NCBI GenBank assembly: GCA_035689345.1 | Contig: DASSLR010000013.1 | Span: 41,863-105,862, forward strand | Direction of reading: 5' to 3' | Length of the DNA stretch: 64,000 bases | Source: CF-118 sp035689345 | Lineage (GTDB): Bacteria; Chloroflexota; Dormibacteria; Dormibacterales; Dormibacteraceae | Shown: positions 1 through 9,256 of the stretch, piece after piece | Layout: each line of letters opens with the position of its first letter | Position numbering within the stretch: position 1 is the first letter of the stretch | Program-made: the position numbers and the translations under genes | The notes under the pieces: generated by a model | Seen by the model: only the letters and a program-made list of their open reading frames with translations | Databases searched by the model: none | What the model was told of the DNA's origin: nothing

Positions 1-636
1 CTCTTACTGCTGGCCATCGGCGCCGATTGCCTGTGGGTGCTCGGGACTCCATTCCTGTCCGGGATTGGAGGCCTGATGCCCGGCCGCTACCTTTACCCCG
101 TAGCGGCCGCGGTGTTCGTCCTCGTCGCGGCGGGGATCGAGGCGCTTCCCCTGCTGCTCTTCCGGGTCGTGGCTGCCGGAGGGGGCATCGGCACACTCGT
201 GGCCATGGTGTTGCTGGTGACCAGCCAGTTCGGTCTGGTGGTGGAACATCACCCGACACCCCAGGCGAGTAGGGGAATCGCCATCCACGCGCAGGGCGAT
301 GCTGCCGGCCTGAATGTCGTGGCGGACCGCGTTCTGGTCGCTGACAGCGGGCGAACGATATGGGTACACGTGACCGTGACCGATCGCGCCCAGCATCCAG
401 CCGACTTCCCGCCGATTCCCGCCGCCGAGACGGCCTCCGGCGTCGCTCTTGCCGGCGACTACAGCTCCTCGTCGACGTTCCCAGAGCGGTTACGGCCCGG
501 CGAGAGCGCGAGCGGCTGGCTGCATTTCACGCGCGCCCACAGCGCCCCACTCACGTCGCTCCGCCTCGTGTACAGCCCCATCAGCAGCGACGGGTACGCG
601 ACCATACAAACGCTGTCGCTGGTCGTCAGTCCTTAA
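1..636 (+). CDS. Membrane protein, C-terminal part (5' end outside window)
   Basis: The reading frame is open from base 1, so this is the last 211 residues of a longer protein. The visible part starts with hydrophobic membrane segments and a GRYLYP motif before another segment, a pattern seen near the C-terminus of large multi-membrane proteins of the DUF2142/glycosyltransferase-like type. The last ~110 residues are soluble and beta-rich (about residues 95-211), resembling a DUF4352-like immunoglobulin-type tail exposed outside the membrane. The family assignment is tentative because the N-terminal catalytic region is missing. It ends 59 bp before the GH43 gene on the same strand. Confidence 0.7.
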   Translation, partial: LLLLAIGADCLWVLGTPFLSGIGGLMPGRYLYPVAAAVFVLVAAGIEALPLLLFRVVAAGGGIGTLVAMVLLVTSQFGLVVEHHPTPQASRGIAIHAQGDAAGLNVVADRVLVADSGRTIWVHVTVTDRAQHPADFPPIPAAETASGVALAGDYSSSSTFPERLRPGESASGWLHFTRAHSAPLTSLRLVYSPISSDGYATIQTLSLVVSP

Positions 637-695
637 CAGATCTCTGCAGCCGCGCAGCCGGAATCCACGGGACGCATCACTAGCTTTGACCGGCG

Positions 696-1664
696 GTGCG
701 GGGATCCCTACGAACTCTCGGCTTTCTCCTCTGCCTGCCGTTCGTGTTGAGTGGCCAGAGTCCGTCGCCGCAGGCCGAGCTGCATTCGACCGCTTTCGTC
801 GTTGCCAGCAGAATCACACTGGCCGTCAAGGGCCCAGCTGGGCCGGTGTTCGATCGCGACTTTCCCGACCCGACGGTGATGAGAGTGGGCAAGACCTATT
901 ACGCCTTTGCGACGCAGACGCCGTGGGAGTCGCCAGGCCATGTCTTTCCGATTCTCGTGTCGACAGACCTCGCGCGCTGGACCTACACCGCCGACGTTTT
1001 CGCGGCGGCGCCTGCCTGGGGCCTGGGCGACTGGTGGGCTCCGGCACCAATCGCTCGCAACGGCACCTATTACGTCTATTACTCCGGCCGCTCGCGCTCC
1101 CGGATGCACTGCCTCGCCGTCGCCACAGCGAGCAGACCGGCTGGTCCATACACCGACCACGGCCCCATCGCGTGTAACGACGGCGCCCAGGCCAGGGGCT
1201 ATATCGACGCGTGGCCGCTGCTTGCGGCCGGCAACGCCTACCTCTACTTCTCAGTCGACGGGCCTGACCATCACAGCATCTCGGTGCTGCCGATGACGTC
1301 CGACATGCTCGGTGTCGCGGGGCCGCGAGCGGAGCTCCTCGGTGTGACCGAGGCCTGGGAGTCGGGCCGGAACGGTACCGTCGAAGGCCCTTCAGTCTTT
1401 GCCTGGGGCTCCAGGTTCGTGTTGCTGTACTCCGGCGGCGATTGGCGCGGGCGCTATGGAATGGGCTACGCCGTCGCGACCTCGCCTCTCGGTCCGTTTG
1501 TCAAGAGCACGACGCCGCTCCTCCAGACAGGCGGGCCGCTCTCCGGGCCGGGCGGTGGGTCCTTCTTCACCGACTCGAACGGGAGGCCCTGGCTTGCCTA
1601 CCACGGCTGGTTGGGCGCCGGCCGCGTGCTGTACGTGAGCCCGCTCTCGATCGCGTTGGCCTAG
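696..1664 (+). CDS. Secreted glycoside hydrolase family 43 protein
   Basis: A 322-residue five-bladed beta-propeller glycosidase of the GH43 type (beta-xylosidase/arabinanase-like). It starts at GTG with a hydrophobic signal peptide (about residues 6-20), so it should act outside the cell on arabinose- or xylose-containing glycans. The three catalytic acids expected for GH43 are visible: Asp58 in FPDPT (base), Asp171 in GYIDAW (pKa modulator) and Glu230 in VEGPS (acid). The length fits a single-domain GH43 without a carbohydrate-binding module. Substrate cannot be read from sequence. Confidence 0.88.
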   Translation: MRGSLRTLGFLLCLPFVLSGQSPSPQAELHSTAFVVASRITLAVKGPAGPVFDRDFPDPTVMRVGKTYYAFATQTPWESPGHVFPILVSTDLARWTYTADVFAAAPAWGLGDWWAPAPIARNGTYYVYYSGRSRSRMHCLAVATASRPAGPYTDHGPIACNDGAQARGYIDAWPLLAAGNAYLYFSVDGPDHHSISVLPMTSDMLGVAGPRAELLGVTEAWESGRNGTVEGPSVFAWGSRFVLLYSGGDWRGRYGMGYAVATSPLGPFVKSTTPLLQTGGPLSGPGGGSFFTDSNGRPWLAYHGWLGAGRVLYVSPLSIALA

Positions 1665-1666
1665 CG

Positions 1667-1707
1667 CCGCCGGCCGGCGGGACGGTGATCGCGGCGCCGA
1701 GCCGCGA
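1667..1707. terminator. Two GC-rich hairpins between convergent genes
   Basis: The 57-bp gap between the GH43 stop and the convergent small gene holds a perfect 14-bp palindrome CCGCCGGCCGGCGG (1667-1680) and a 7-bp stem TCGCGGC/GCCGCGA with a 5-nt loop (1689-1707). No T tract follows either. They are probably a bidirectional stop for both genes, inferred from position and structure only. Confidence 0.45.
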
Positions 1708-1721
1708 CCACCGCGCTTTCG

Positions 1722-1997
1722 TCACTCGACGTAGACGTCGATCGTCTTGTTCTCCGCCTCGTCCTCGACGTGGACGAGCTCGCCGACCACCCCTTCCTCG
1801 ATCATCCGGTCGATCGCGTCCCAGTCCAGGTTCATCCGCTGGACGTCGGGTGAGAACGACTGCGCCATCTTCAACCCGAACTTCACCAACCCGATCGGCA
1901 TCCTGATGTTGACGGTCGGTCTGCCTTCCTTCGCGATGTCGATGACTTTCACCCGCAGGTACTTGACCTTCGGCTGCGCCTCCATCTGAACGGCCAT
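1722..1997 (-). CDS. Small SHOCT-like domain protein
   Basis: A 91-residue protein with the pattern LRVKV, then NIRMPIGLVKFGLK, then a two-helix segment (LDWDAIDRMIEEG) and an acidic VEDE..IDVYVE end. This matches the SHOCT-like domain found at the end of YvlB/LiaX-type envelope-stress proteins. The start is ATG at 1997: an unusually complete Shine-Dalgarno, AGGAGGTGAT, lies just upstream, and a longer reading from GTG at 2009 would put the start inside that sequence. Monocistronic and convergent with the GH43 gene. Function unknown. Confidence 0.75.
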   Translation of the reverse strand: MAVQMEAQPKVKYLRVKVIDIAKEGRPTVNIRMPIGLVKFGLKMAQSFSPDVQRMNLDWDAIDRMIEEGVVGELVHVEDEAENKTIDVYVE

Positions 1998-2087
1998 GTT
2001 GTCTATCACCTCCTCGATCCCACATTCCTACATGCCGCACCTGTACGCCAGGGCCGCCATGCCCCTCGCGGCCATGCCAACCAGCCG

Positions 2088-3476
2088 TCAGGCCGAGAGC
2101 CTTCCGCTCGCCGTCGCGATCTCACCGAGCTGGTGCCAGCTCGACTGCATCGAACTGATGAGCGGGTCGAGATCAGGCCAGGTGGCGCCGTCGGCGATCA
2201 CGCTGAGGCTCAGCTCGTGCCCGTAGGACAGGGCGGCGAATGACAAGGTCACGTTGCCCGCGATCGGCGGCAGCGCTATCGGTGACCATATCCGGCCTCC
2301 GGCGAAATACAGAGGCACCGGCGGCCCCGGCAGGTTGGTGGTGAGCACATTGAGCATGCGCTGGTGACGGATGAACAACCTCGTGAAACCAATTCGGGCC
2401 AGGAACACCATCAGGCCGGTCGAAACGATCGGCATCTGCTTGACCTTTGCGGCCGCGGTGGCAGAGGCGACGGCCATCAGCAACTCGGTCGGGTCGTCGA
2501 TGTCAATCGGAACCGAGACGATCATCGTGCCCGCATGGTTGCCCGAAGTCACGTTTACCGGGCTGCCGGAAACAGCCATCGACAGTCGCAGCCTGATGCC
2601 GGCAAGGGGCTGACCGCTCGCGGTCAGGCGGCGCCGACAACCTGACGCCACCGCATAGAAGAAGACGTCGTTCAGCTTCACCCCGAAGTGGTGAGCGACT
2701 CGTTTTGCCTCATCGAGGGAAACGCGGAAGGCAGCAATGCGCCGGGTGCGGCCGATCGGTCGGTTGAGCGGCCGGAGCTGCGCGCCAAGACCCTGACGGA
2801 TGGCCTCCGCGCCGCCCGCGAAGAGCGTTCGCAATTGACGAAGCGACCGCCGCGGGTGCGTGGCCCCTGTGATCGTTCTCCAGAGCCACGCCGACTTCCT
2901 TGCGATGTTGTCCGCGAGCAGCCGACCGGCGCTTGGGGGATTGCCAGGCGAAAGCGGGGCGCCTGCCGCATCCATCGAGCCCGGCTCGATGTCGAGAATC
3001 TGGCCCAGCATGTTGACCATGGCCGGACCGTCGGCAACGGAGTGATGGAGCTTGATGAGCAGGCCCAGCCGGTCCGGCGAATACCCGTCCAGGATCCAGA
3101 TCTTCCACAACGGGCGCGAGCGGTCCATGAGGGTCGCCATCTGCTGCTCGGCAAATGCGATCGCGCCGCTCTCCCCTCCGGGCGCCGGTAGGCTGGCCAG
3201 CAACACGTGGTCTTCGATCCGAAAGTCACGGTCGTCGATCCAGAGCGGACTGCCGAAGAACAGGGGCGGCCGATAAAGGACCCGCCGCAGCTCCGGGACT
3301 CGGGACAGCCGAGCCGCGACGTGATCGCGGAGCTCGGCGATCCTGACGTTGCCCTGCGCATCGACCAGTGCGGCCCGCTCGATCGTGGCGAGCACCGCCT
3401 GGTGCATCGGCGTATCGGCCGCTTCGACGGCCAGGTTGGTCAGATCGGCCGCACTCAGCCGGACGAGGGGCTCCAC
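2088..3476 (-). CDS. Wax ester synthase / diacylglycerol acyltransferase (WS/DGAT)
   Basis: A 462-residue acyltransferase that joins acyl-CoA to a long-chain alcohol or diacylglycerol to make neutral storage lipid. The HHxxxDG catalytic motif is present as HHSVADG at about residues 144-150, and the C-terminal half carries the DUF1298-type motif (NLPGPPVPLYFAGG). The length equals that of bacterial WS/DGAT enzymes. It starts at GTG, with no clear ribosome site. It stands alone, 86 bp downstream of a histidine kinase gene on the same strand. Which acceptor is used cannot be told from sequence. Confidence 0.92.
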   Translation of the reverse strand: MEPLVRLSAADLTNLAVEAADTPMHQAVLATIERAALVDAQGNVRIAELRDHVAARLSRVPELRRVLYRPPLFFGSPLWIDDRDFRIEDHVLLASLPAPGGESGAIAFAEQQMATLMDRSRPLWKIWILDGYSPDRLGLLIKLHHSVADGPAMVNMLGQILDIEPGSMDAAGAPLSPGNPPSAGRLLADNIARKSAWLWRTITGATHPRRSLRQLRTLFAGGAEAIRQGLGAQLRPLNRPIGRTRRIAAFRVSLDEAKRVAHHFGVKLNDVFFYAVASGCRRRLTASGQPLAGIRLRLSMAVSGSPVNVTSGNHAGTMIVSVPIDIDDPTELLMAVASATAAAKVKQMPIVSTGLMVFLARIGFTRLFIRHQRMLNVLTTNLPGPPVPLYFAGGRIWSPIALPPIAGNVTLSFAALSYGHELSLSVIADGATWPDLDPLISSMQSSWHQLGEIATASGRLSA

Positions 3477-3562
3477 ATGCTGAGGATCCGGCTACCCGGC
3501 CCGGATTCAGACGGCCGGAAGGCAGTTGATCCGGGGGCTATAAGACCCGCAATCCGCTGCCC

Positions 3563-5203
3563 CTAGTCCGTGGGCTCGGCGATCACAAGCCGGGCTTTGC
3601 GTCGCCCGAACGGAACTGCCTGGGAGGTGACCATCACTGGGAGGACAGTCCCGTCGACCCTGCGGCTCTGCCACGGGCCCGAGCGATCGAAATGTGGCAC
3701 CTGGCGCGTCAGCTCGCGAAGCTTGTGCACGTCCTCCGCGGGCCGCACATCGAGGAGCGTCAAGCGTGTGAAGTCCGAATGTGAGTACCCGTAGAGCTTG
3801 ATGGCGGCGTCGTTGACGTCGAGTATCTGGAACGTGTCCACGTCGTAGACGAGCATGGGCAGCGGCTGGCCCGCAAACAGGCGCACGTACGCGTCGTCGC
3901 GCCGCGGAGGATCGCCGGCCAGGACCGATGCCGCCTCTTCCAGGAGCCTGTGCCGCCGGACGTCTGGATCTTCGGCCGCCGGCGCGGCGACGGCGTCACG
4001 CTCGCCGTTGTGTCCCTGGCGTTCCGCGGTTGCCGAGGGCAGCGTGAACCAGAAGCGCGAACCTCGGCCCGGCGTGGAATCGACGCCCATGTGGCCACCC
4101 TGCAGCTCTGCCAGCCGGCGGGCGATGGACAGACCCAGGCCCGTACCGCCGTATGTCGTCGAGATGTGCTCGTTGGCCTGGCGGAACTCTTCGAATATTC
4201 GCTGGTGCGCATCCCGCGGTATCCCGATCCCCGTGTCTGTGACGGAGATCTCGACCACGCCGTTGCGCCGCTCGCTGGCCACGCTTATCGACCCGGTCTC
4301 GGTGAACTTGATCGCATTCGAAACGAGGTTGGTCAGGATCTCGCGCAACCGGCTCGGGTCCGCCTTGACGAATTGAGCCGCCGGCGAAACCTGGGCGGTG
4401 AGCTTGAGGGCCTTGGCTTCGGCCGCGTGCGTCATGGCGGTGACCACCCCGTCGACGACCACCTGCACGTCGACGTCCTGGATCGCGATCTCGATCTTGC
4501 CTGCCTCGATCTTGGACAGATCGAGGATGTCGTTTACCAGCTCGAGCAGCACGACACCGCTCTTGTGGATCTGCGCAACGTCTTCGGTCTGTTCCGGCTT
4601 CAGGTCTCCGTCCAGGCCACCGAGCAACACCTCGCAGAAGCCGATGATGCCGGTCAGCGGCGTCCGCAGCTGGTGACTCATCCGGGCCAGGAACTCCGAC
4701 TTGAACTGGCTCGCGCGTGACAGCTCCGCGTTGGTCTCTCTCAGCTGTGTGTCGTATGCGTTTGCCAGCGCGACCAGGCTGGCGTCGGCATTGCTGACGA
4801 TGATCTGAATCACTTCCTGTTCGACGTCGGCGGGCGTTTGCAGCCGGCGTGCCTCCTCCCTGGTCACGTCGATCAGCGTCCGGCGCCAGTAGTGGTGGCC
4901 GCGCGTGGTCTCGACCAGGGGCACGCCCTCTCGGGCGGCGGCCGAGCCACTCCTCGTGATGTATTCGAGCTCGTCCTTGTCAGACGCGATTCCCGCCACC
5001 AGCCAGCGGGTGATCATCAGCGTGCCGACGACGCTGCGCCCCCAGCGGTAATCGAGATAGGCGGCGCTGGCGCTTGCCGCGGGGTGATTGCGGTAGAGGA
5101 GCGCGATGGTCTTGGCGTAGATTTCCTCTGCGCGCAGGCCGACAGCCATCCCGAGCTCGGACATCTGAGCCTTGCGGGCGGCATTGGGTTCGAGGGTCGC
5201 CAT
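3563..5203 (-). CDS. Hybrid-order sensor histidine kinase with C-terminal PAS domain
   Basis: A 546-residue cytoplasmic kinase without membrane segments. Residues ~1-150 are helical and contain a REGVPL..TTRGHHYW stretch resembling the RsbRD/PucR-type N-terminal sensor. Then come the HisKA box (MSHQLRTPLTG, His about 177), the ATPase domain with N box (NLVSNAIKFT) and G boxes (DTGIGIP, GGTGLGLSIARRL), and finally a PAS domain at ~430-546 after the ATPase. PAS domains normally precede the kinase core, so this order is unusual. The ATG at 5203 was chosen because the longer frame runs into the divergent hydrolase promoter. No cognate response regulator is adjacent. Confidence 0.85.
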   Translation of the reverse strand: MATLEPNAARKAQMSELGMAVGLRAEEIYAKTIALLYRNHPAASASAAYLDYRWGRSVVGTLMITRWLVAGIASDKDELEYITRSGSAAAREGVPLVETTRGHHYWRRTLIDVTREEARRLQTPADVEQEVIQIIVSNADASLVALANAYDTQLRETNAELSRASQFKSEFLARMSHQLRTPLTGIIGFCEVLLGGLDGDLKPEQTEDVAQIHKSGVVLLELVNDILDLSKIEAGKIEIAIQDVDVQVVVDGVVTAMTHAAEAKALKLTAQVSPAAQFVKADPSRLREILTNLVSNAIKFTETGSISVASERRNGVVEISVTDTGIGIPRDAHQRIFEEFRQANEHISTTYGGTGLGLSIARRLAELQGGHMGVDSTPGRGSRFWFTLPSATAERQGHNGERDAVAAPAAEDPDVRRHRLLEEAASVLAGDPPRRDDAYVRLFAGQPLPMLVYDVDTFQILDVNDAAIKLYGYSHSDFTRLTLLDVRPAEDVHKLRELTRQVPHFDRSGPWQSRRVDGTVLPVMVTSQAVPFGRRKARLVIAEPTD

Positions 5204-5267
5204 CGGCCTTGGCGTCGGGATGCTACCGCGAATCGGTGCCAACAGAGCCGGGATAAGGACGATTTCA

Positions 5268-6104
5268 TTGAGCGATCGACAGGACGGCGAGGTCGCACGG
5301 GCCAACCAGTCCGGCAAGCAGCCGGTGGTCTTCATTCACGGCCTCTGGCTGCTCTCGAGCAGCTGGGACAGGTGGGGCGAACTGTTCGAGCAAAACGGAT
5401 TCGTCGCCCTGAAGCTGCCCTGGCCGGGTGACCCGGAAACCGTCACCGACGCGAAGGCCCGACCCGAGGTCTTTGCCGGCAAGGGCGTGGGCCAGGTGGT
5501 CGAGCACATGGAATCGGCGATTCGCGGGCTCGCGCGCAAGCCCGCTGTCATCGGCCACTCCTTCGGCGGTGCGCTCACGCAGATCATCGCGGGCCACGGG
5601 CTCGCGGCCGTGTCGGTCGCGATCGACCCGGCCCCGTTTCGAGGCGTCCTCCCGCTGCCGTTCTCGGCGCTGCGGGCGGCGAGCCCGGTGCTCCTGAACC
5701 CCGCCAACGTCAATCGGGCGGTCCCCCTGACCCAGCAGCAGTTCCGCTTCGCTTTCGCGAACGCCGTCAGCGAGGACGAGGCCGCGCAACTCTACAAGAC
5801 CTACTCCGTGCCGGCCCCGGGCAAGCCGATCTTTCAAGCGGCTTTCGCGAACCTCAACCCTCGCACCGAGGTGAAGGTCGACACGAGGAACTCAGGCCGC
5901 GGACCGATGCTGCTCATCTCCGGCGACCGCGACCACACCGTCCCGCCGTCGATGGTCAACGCCGCGTACGGGCTGCAGAAGCGAAACCCGGGCGTGACCG
6001 AGATCGCACGGATGGCGAACCGCGGGCACTCGCTGACCATCGACAGCGGCTGGCGCGACGTCGCCGAAGCCGCCCTGGCGTTCGTCAGGCGCTTCGCGTC
6101 TTAG
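5268..6104 (+). CDS. Alpha/beta hydrolase
   Basis: A 278-residue single-domain alpha/beta hydrolase. The oxyanion-region motif FIHGLW is followed by the nucleophile elbow GHSFGG, the acid in SGDRDHTVP and the histidine in NRGHSLTID, so the Ser-Asp-His triad is complete. I chose the TTG at 5268: AAGGA lies 8 nt upstream and the protein then starts just before the conserved VVFIHG strand. An upstream ATG at 5172 would overlap the divergent kinase gene. Substrate unknown. Its stop overlaps the convergent DUF1272 gene by 20 bp. Confidence 0.85.
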   Translation: MSDRQDGEVARANQSGKQPVVFIHGLWLLSSSWDRWGELFEQNGFVALKLPWPGDPETVTDAKARPEVFAGKGVGQVVEHMESAIRGLARKPAVIGHSFGGALTQIIAGHGLAAVSVAIDPAPFRGVLPLPFSALRAASPVLLNPANVNRAVPLTQQQFRFAFANAVSEDEAAQLYKTYSVPAPGKPIFQAAFANLNPRTEVKVDTRNSGRGPMLLISGDRDHTVPPSMVNAAYGLQKRNPGVTEIARMANRGHSLTIDSGWRDVAEAALAFVRRFAS

Positions 6105-6276
6105 CGCGCCGAGGGCGCACCACCAGCTCGCCCTGGCAGTTGGGACACACCAGACGATGACGCTCCCGCGCGCATTCGTCGCAGAACGTGCACTCGAAGC
6201 TGCAGATGTACGCGGGCCCGTCGACCTCGAGCACGCGACCGCACGTCTCGCAGCTGCTCCGCATCTCGAGCGCCAC
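6085..6276 (-). CDS. DUF1272 zinc-binding small protein
   Basis: A 63-residue protein with six cysteines in CETCG, CSFECTFCDEC and CPNC motifs and a basic RPRR tail. It matches the DUF1272 family of small zinc-ribbon-like proteins of unknown role. It starts at GTG 11 bp after the DUF427 gene and is probably the last gene of that operon. Confidence 0.8.
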   Translation of the reverse strand: MALEMRSSCETCGRVLEVDGPAYICSFECTFCDECARERHRLVCPNCQGELVVRPRRAKTRSA

Positions 6277-6287
6277 GAAACGTGAGC

Positions 6288-6593
6288 CTAGGCGGCCGGC
6301 TCCACCTTGACGCCGTGCCAGAAGGCGACGCGGTCCTTGATCATCGAGGCGGCCTCGCTCGGCTCCGGGTAGTACCACGCGGCGTCCGCGTTCACCTTCC
6401 CGTCGACCACGACGTTGTAGTAGCTCGCCTCGCCCTTCCAGTGGCAGGTCGTGTGCGTCTCGCTGGGCTGCAGCGTGGCTGCACCCAGCACCGATCCGAT
6501 CGGGAAGTACTGGTTGCCCTCCACCTCCACCGTCTGGTCGCTGTCGGCTATGACCGCACCGTTCCACTTGGCCTGATAGCGCATACCGCTCAT
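6288..6593 (-). CDS. DUF427 domain protein
   Basis: A 101-residue DUF427 protein (small beta-tent fold). Recognisable features are the N-terminal AKWNGAVIADSD, the THTTCHWKGEASYY core and AAWYYPEPSE followed by IKDRVAFW. The biochemical role of DUF427 is not established. The ATG overlaps the stop of the upstream cyclase-regulator gene by one base (TAATG), so it is translationally coupled to it and belongs to the same operon. Confidence 0.9.
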   Translation of the reverse strand: MSGMRYQAKWNGAVIADSDQTVEVEGNQYFPIGSVLGAATLQPSETHTTCHWKGEASYYNVVVDGKVNADAAWYYPEPSEAASMIKDRVAFWHGVKVEPAA

Positions 6594-9256
6594 TACCTCT
6601 CTCCTGCCGCGATTATTCGCCTCTCCAGGCTGGCCCGCGCTTCCGCGACGGCTTGCGCGATGGACATCGCCTGGCCCTCGTCCCAGGCTTTCCGCTCGTC
6701 AGGGCTGCTGATCATCTCCTCCCAGGGCCGCCCTTCGTTGACGTTGATCAGGCCGGCCAGCGCCGCACCCGAGGCCATCTGGTGCCGGGCCGCGGCCCCG
6801 GCGAGGCGGAGCGCGCTCAGTGTGTCGCCTTCGAGCTTCGCGATGGCGGCGGCGTCGTCGAGGAAAACGACGATCGCCGACACGTCACCGGCCCCAACGA
6901 ATATCTCGAGCCCCTCGAGCACCAGGGGAGCTGCGATCGAGTCCTCCCCGAAGCTGATGGCGTTGACCGCGCGCGTGTGCATGGCCCAGCCCAGACTGAA
7001 GCGATCCTTGCCGATGCGGCGCAAGATCGCGATGGTCTCGTCCAGGGCGGGTACGGCGCGCTCGCGATTGTGCACCTGATGCGCGCCGTTGCCGATCGTC
7101 CACAAAACGCGCGCCACGCCAAGTTCGTCGCCAAGCTCGCGGTAGAGGGGCAGTGCCTCCTGCACCGTGCGGAGGCCGCCCTCGATATCGCTCTGGTCCA
7201 CGAGCGGCGGGAAGCTTGCGTTGTAGAGGGCGTCCGCGAGCGCCTTCTTGTCGCCGCTGGCGCGCGCCAGCGCTAGGTTCTCGTTGTAGAAGTTCGCGGC
7301 CGCGGCCATGTCGGCCTGCCAGTACGCGACGCCTCCGGCCGCCTCGAGGGCCCTGGCGCGTTCGGCGGGGTGATCTTTGGCACCCGGCATGGCCAGGATC
7401 GCCTCCATCCGGGCGCGACCCTCGCGCAGATGGCCGCGCATCTGCCACAACCGCCAGAACGCCGCCCCCAGTGCCATCGCGCAGTCGGCGTCCCCGGTCG
7501 CAACCGTCCAGTCGAAGGCCGTCCGAAAGTTGTCATGGTCGAGCTCGAGCCGGTCGAGCCACTTCTTCTGGTCGGCACCGAGGACGTTCGGCGCGGCCTC
7601 CTCCGCAAGGTGCTGGTAGGCGACAGCATGGCGCTTGCGAATGGCATCTGCCTCGCCGCTTTCCTGAAGCCGCTCCGCCGCGTATTCACGGATCACCTGC
7701 AGCATCAGCACGCGCGGCTCCTCGAAGTCGGGCATCCGCCGCAGCAGGCTCTGGTCGGCGAGCTCGTCCAGGCCGGCGAGTACGTCGACCCCGAGATCGG
7801 AGGAAGGGCCGCACACTTCTTCCGCCTGCTCGAGGTTGGCCCCCCGCGCGAACACCGAGAAGCGGGCGAACAGCCGCCGTTGCGGTTCGTCCAGCAGGTC
7901 GTGGCTCCACGCGATCGCCCCGCGGAGCGTCTGCTGGCGTCCGGGCAGATCGCGCGATCCGCCGGCGAGCACGTTCAGGCTCGTCTCCAGCCGGCCGAGC
8001 AGCGCCTGCGGACTGAAAAGCTTGACCCGCGCGGCCGCCAGCTCGATAGCGAGCGGCAGGCCGTCGACGCGCTCGCAGATGCCGGCGACGGCGGGCGCGT
8101 TCTCGTTGGTGACCTGAAAGTCGTGCCTGGCCGCCACCGCGCGGTCGATGAAGAGCCTGACGGCCTCGAACTGCGAAAGCGCCGCCAGCGACGGCAGAGC
8201 CTTCACGTCGGGGACCCGCAGTGGCTGCACAGCGAACTCCTGCTCGCCATACACGCGCAGGACTGCGCGGCTGCTGACTATCGCTTTCACGTCCGCGCTG
8301 TCGTGCAGGATGCCGGAGACCACTGGCGCTCCCTCCGGCATGAGCTGCTCGAAGTTGTCGAGCACCAGCAGGATCTTCTTACCGCGCAGGTACTCGAGCA
8401 CGACGTCCAGGGGGCGCCGCGTACCGGTGACGGCAAGGCCGATCGATTGCGCGATGACCGAGGCGATCAGGTCGGGGTCTGTCACCGCCGAAAGCGGTAC
8501 GAAGTAAACGCCGTCGGGAAACGACTGCACCAGGTCCGCGGCCAGCTGCAGGCTGAGCCTCGTCTTGCCGATGCCACCCGGACCGGTCAGGGTGAGCAGG
8601 CGCGTGCCTGCAAGCAGCTTCTTCGCCTCGGCGGCTTCGGCTTCGCGGCCGACGAAGCTGGTGAGCTGGGTCGGCAGGTTGTTGGGCGTCGTATCCAGCG
8701 TGCGCAGCGCGGGGAACGTGTCGGGCACGCCCTCGATGACCAGCTGGTACAGGCGCTCGGGACGGGCGAGGTCCTTCAGGCGGTGGACTCCGAGGTCCTT
8801 GACCGACAGATCGGCCGGCAGACTCTCCGCCACCAACGACCGCGTAGCCTCCGATATGACCACCTGGCCGCCGTGCGCCGCGCTCGCGACGCGCGCCGCG
8901 TGGTGCACGTCGAGCCCGATGTATTCGTTGCCGACCAGCGGCGCCTCGCCCGTGTGCAGACCGATGCGCACGCGGATCGCGCCGCCCTCCGGCCATGCGT
9001 GCTCGGCGAAGCCTCTCTGCGCGTCCGCCGCGGCGCCGCAAGCGTCGAGCGCGCTCTGGAAAACGCAGAAGAACGAATCGCCCTCGGTGCGCAGCTCCGC
9101 GCCTTTGCGGCTCTGAAACGCCTTGCGCAGGATCGCGTGGTGATCGACCTGCACCTGCACGTAGGCGTCGCCGATCTCCTGCATCAGCTTGGTCGAGCCC
9201 TCGATGTCGGTGAAGAGAAAGGTGACGCTGCCGCTGGGCAGGGGAGCGCCGCTCAT
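6593..9256 (-). CDS. Class III cyclase-homology / NB-ARC ATPase / TPR regulator
   Basis: An 887-residue multidomain regulator. Residues ~10-175 form a class III nucleotidyl cyclase domain with both metal aspartates (Asp17 in FTDIEGS, Asp60 in EGDSF) and the transition-state arginine (Arg122), but the usual lysine and asparagine positions read Arg56 and His119, so substrate or activity may differ. A P-loop ATPase follows (GPGGIGKT, 225-232; LLVLDNFEQ Walker B), then TPR-like helices to the end. There is no DNA-binding domain. The ATG overlaps the monooxygenase stop (ATGA). A cyclic-nucleotide-binding protein lies two genes upstream in the operon. Confidence 0.88.
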   Translation of the reverse strand: MSGAPLPSGSVTFLFTDIEGSTKLMQEIGDAYVQVQVDHHAILRKAFQSRKGAELRTEGDSFFCVFQSALDACGAAADAQRGFAEHAWPEGGAIRVRIGLHTGEAPLVGNEYIGLDVHHAARVASAAHGGQVVISEATRSLVAESLPADLSVKDLGVHRLKDLARPERLYQLVIEGVPDTFPALRTLDTTPNNLPTQLTSFVGREAEAAEAKKLLAGTRLLTLTGPGGIGKTRLSLQLAADLVQSFPDGVYFVPLSAVTDPDLIASVIAQSIGLAVTGTRRPLDVVLEYLRGKKILLVLDNFEQLMPEGAPVVSGILHDSADVKAIVSSRAVLRVYGEQEFAVQPLRVPDVKALPSLAALSQFEAVRLFIDRAVAARHDFQVTNENAPAVAGICERVDGLPLAIELAAARVKLFSPQALLGRLETSLNVLAGGSRDLPGRQQTLRGAIAWSHDLLDEPQRRLFARFSVFARGANLEQAEEVCGPSSDLGVDVLAGLDELADQSLLRRMPDFEEPRVLMLQVIREYAAERLQESGEADAIRKRHAVAYQHLAEEAAPNVLGADQKKWLDRLELDHDNFRTAFDWTVATGDADCAMALGAAFWRLWQMRGHLREGRARMEAILAMPGAKDHPAERARALEAAGGVAYWQADMAAAANFYNENLALARASGDKKALADALYNASFPPLVDQSDIEGGLRTVQEALPLYRELGDELGVARVLWTIGNGAHQVHNRERAVPALDETIAILRRIGKDRFSLGWAMHTRAVNAISFGEDSIAAPLVLEGLEIFVGAGDVSAIVVFLDDAAAIAKLEGDTLSALRLAGAAARHQMASGAALAGLINVNEGRPWEEMISSPDERKAWDEGQAMSIAQAVAEARASLERRIIAAGER

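Noticed and set aside
2088..3476. A start at the overlapping ATG (3478) of the WS/DGAT gene
   Set aside because: That ATG is in a different frame; GTG at 3476 is the in-frame start.
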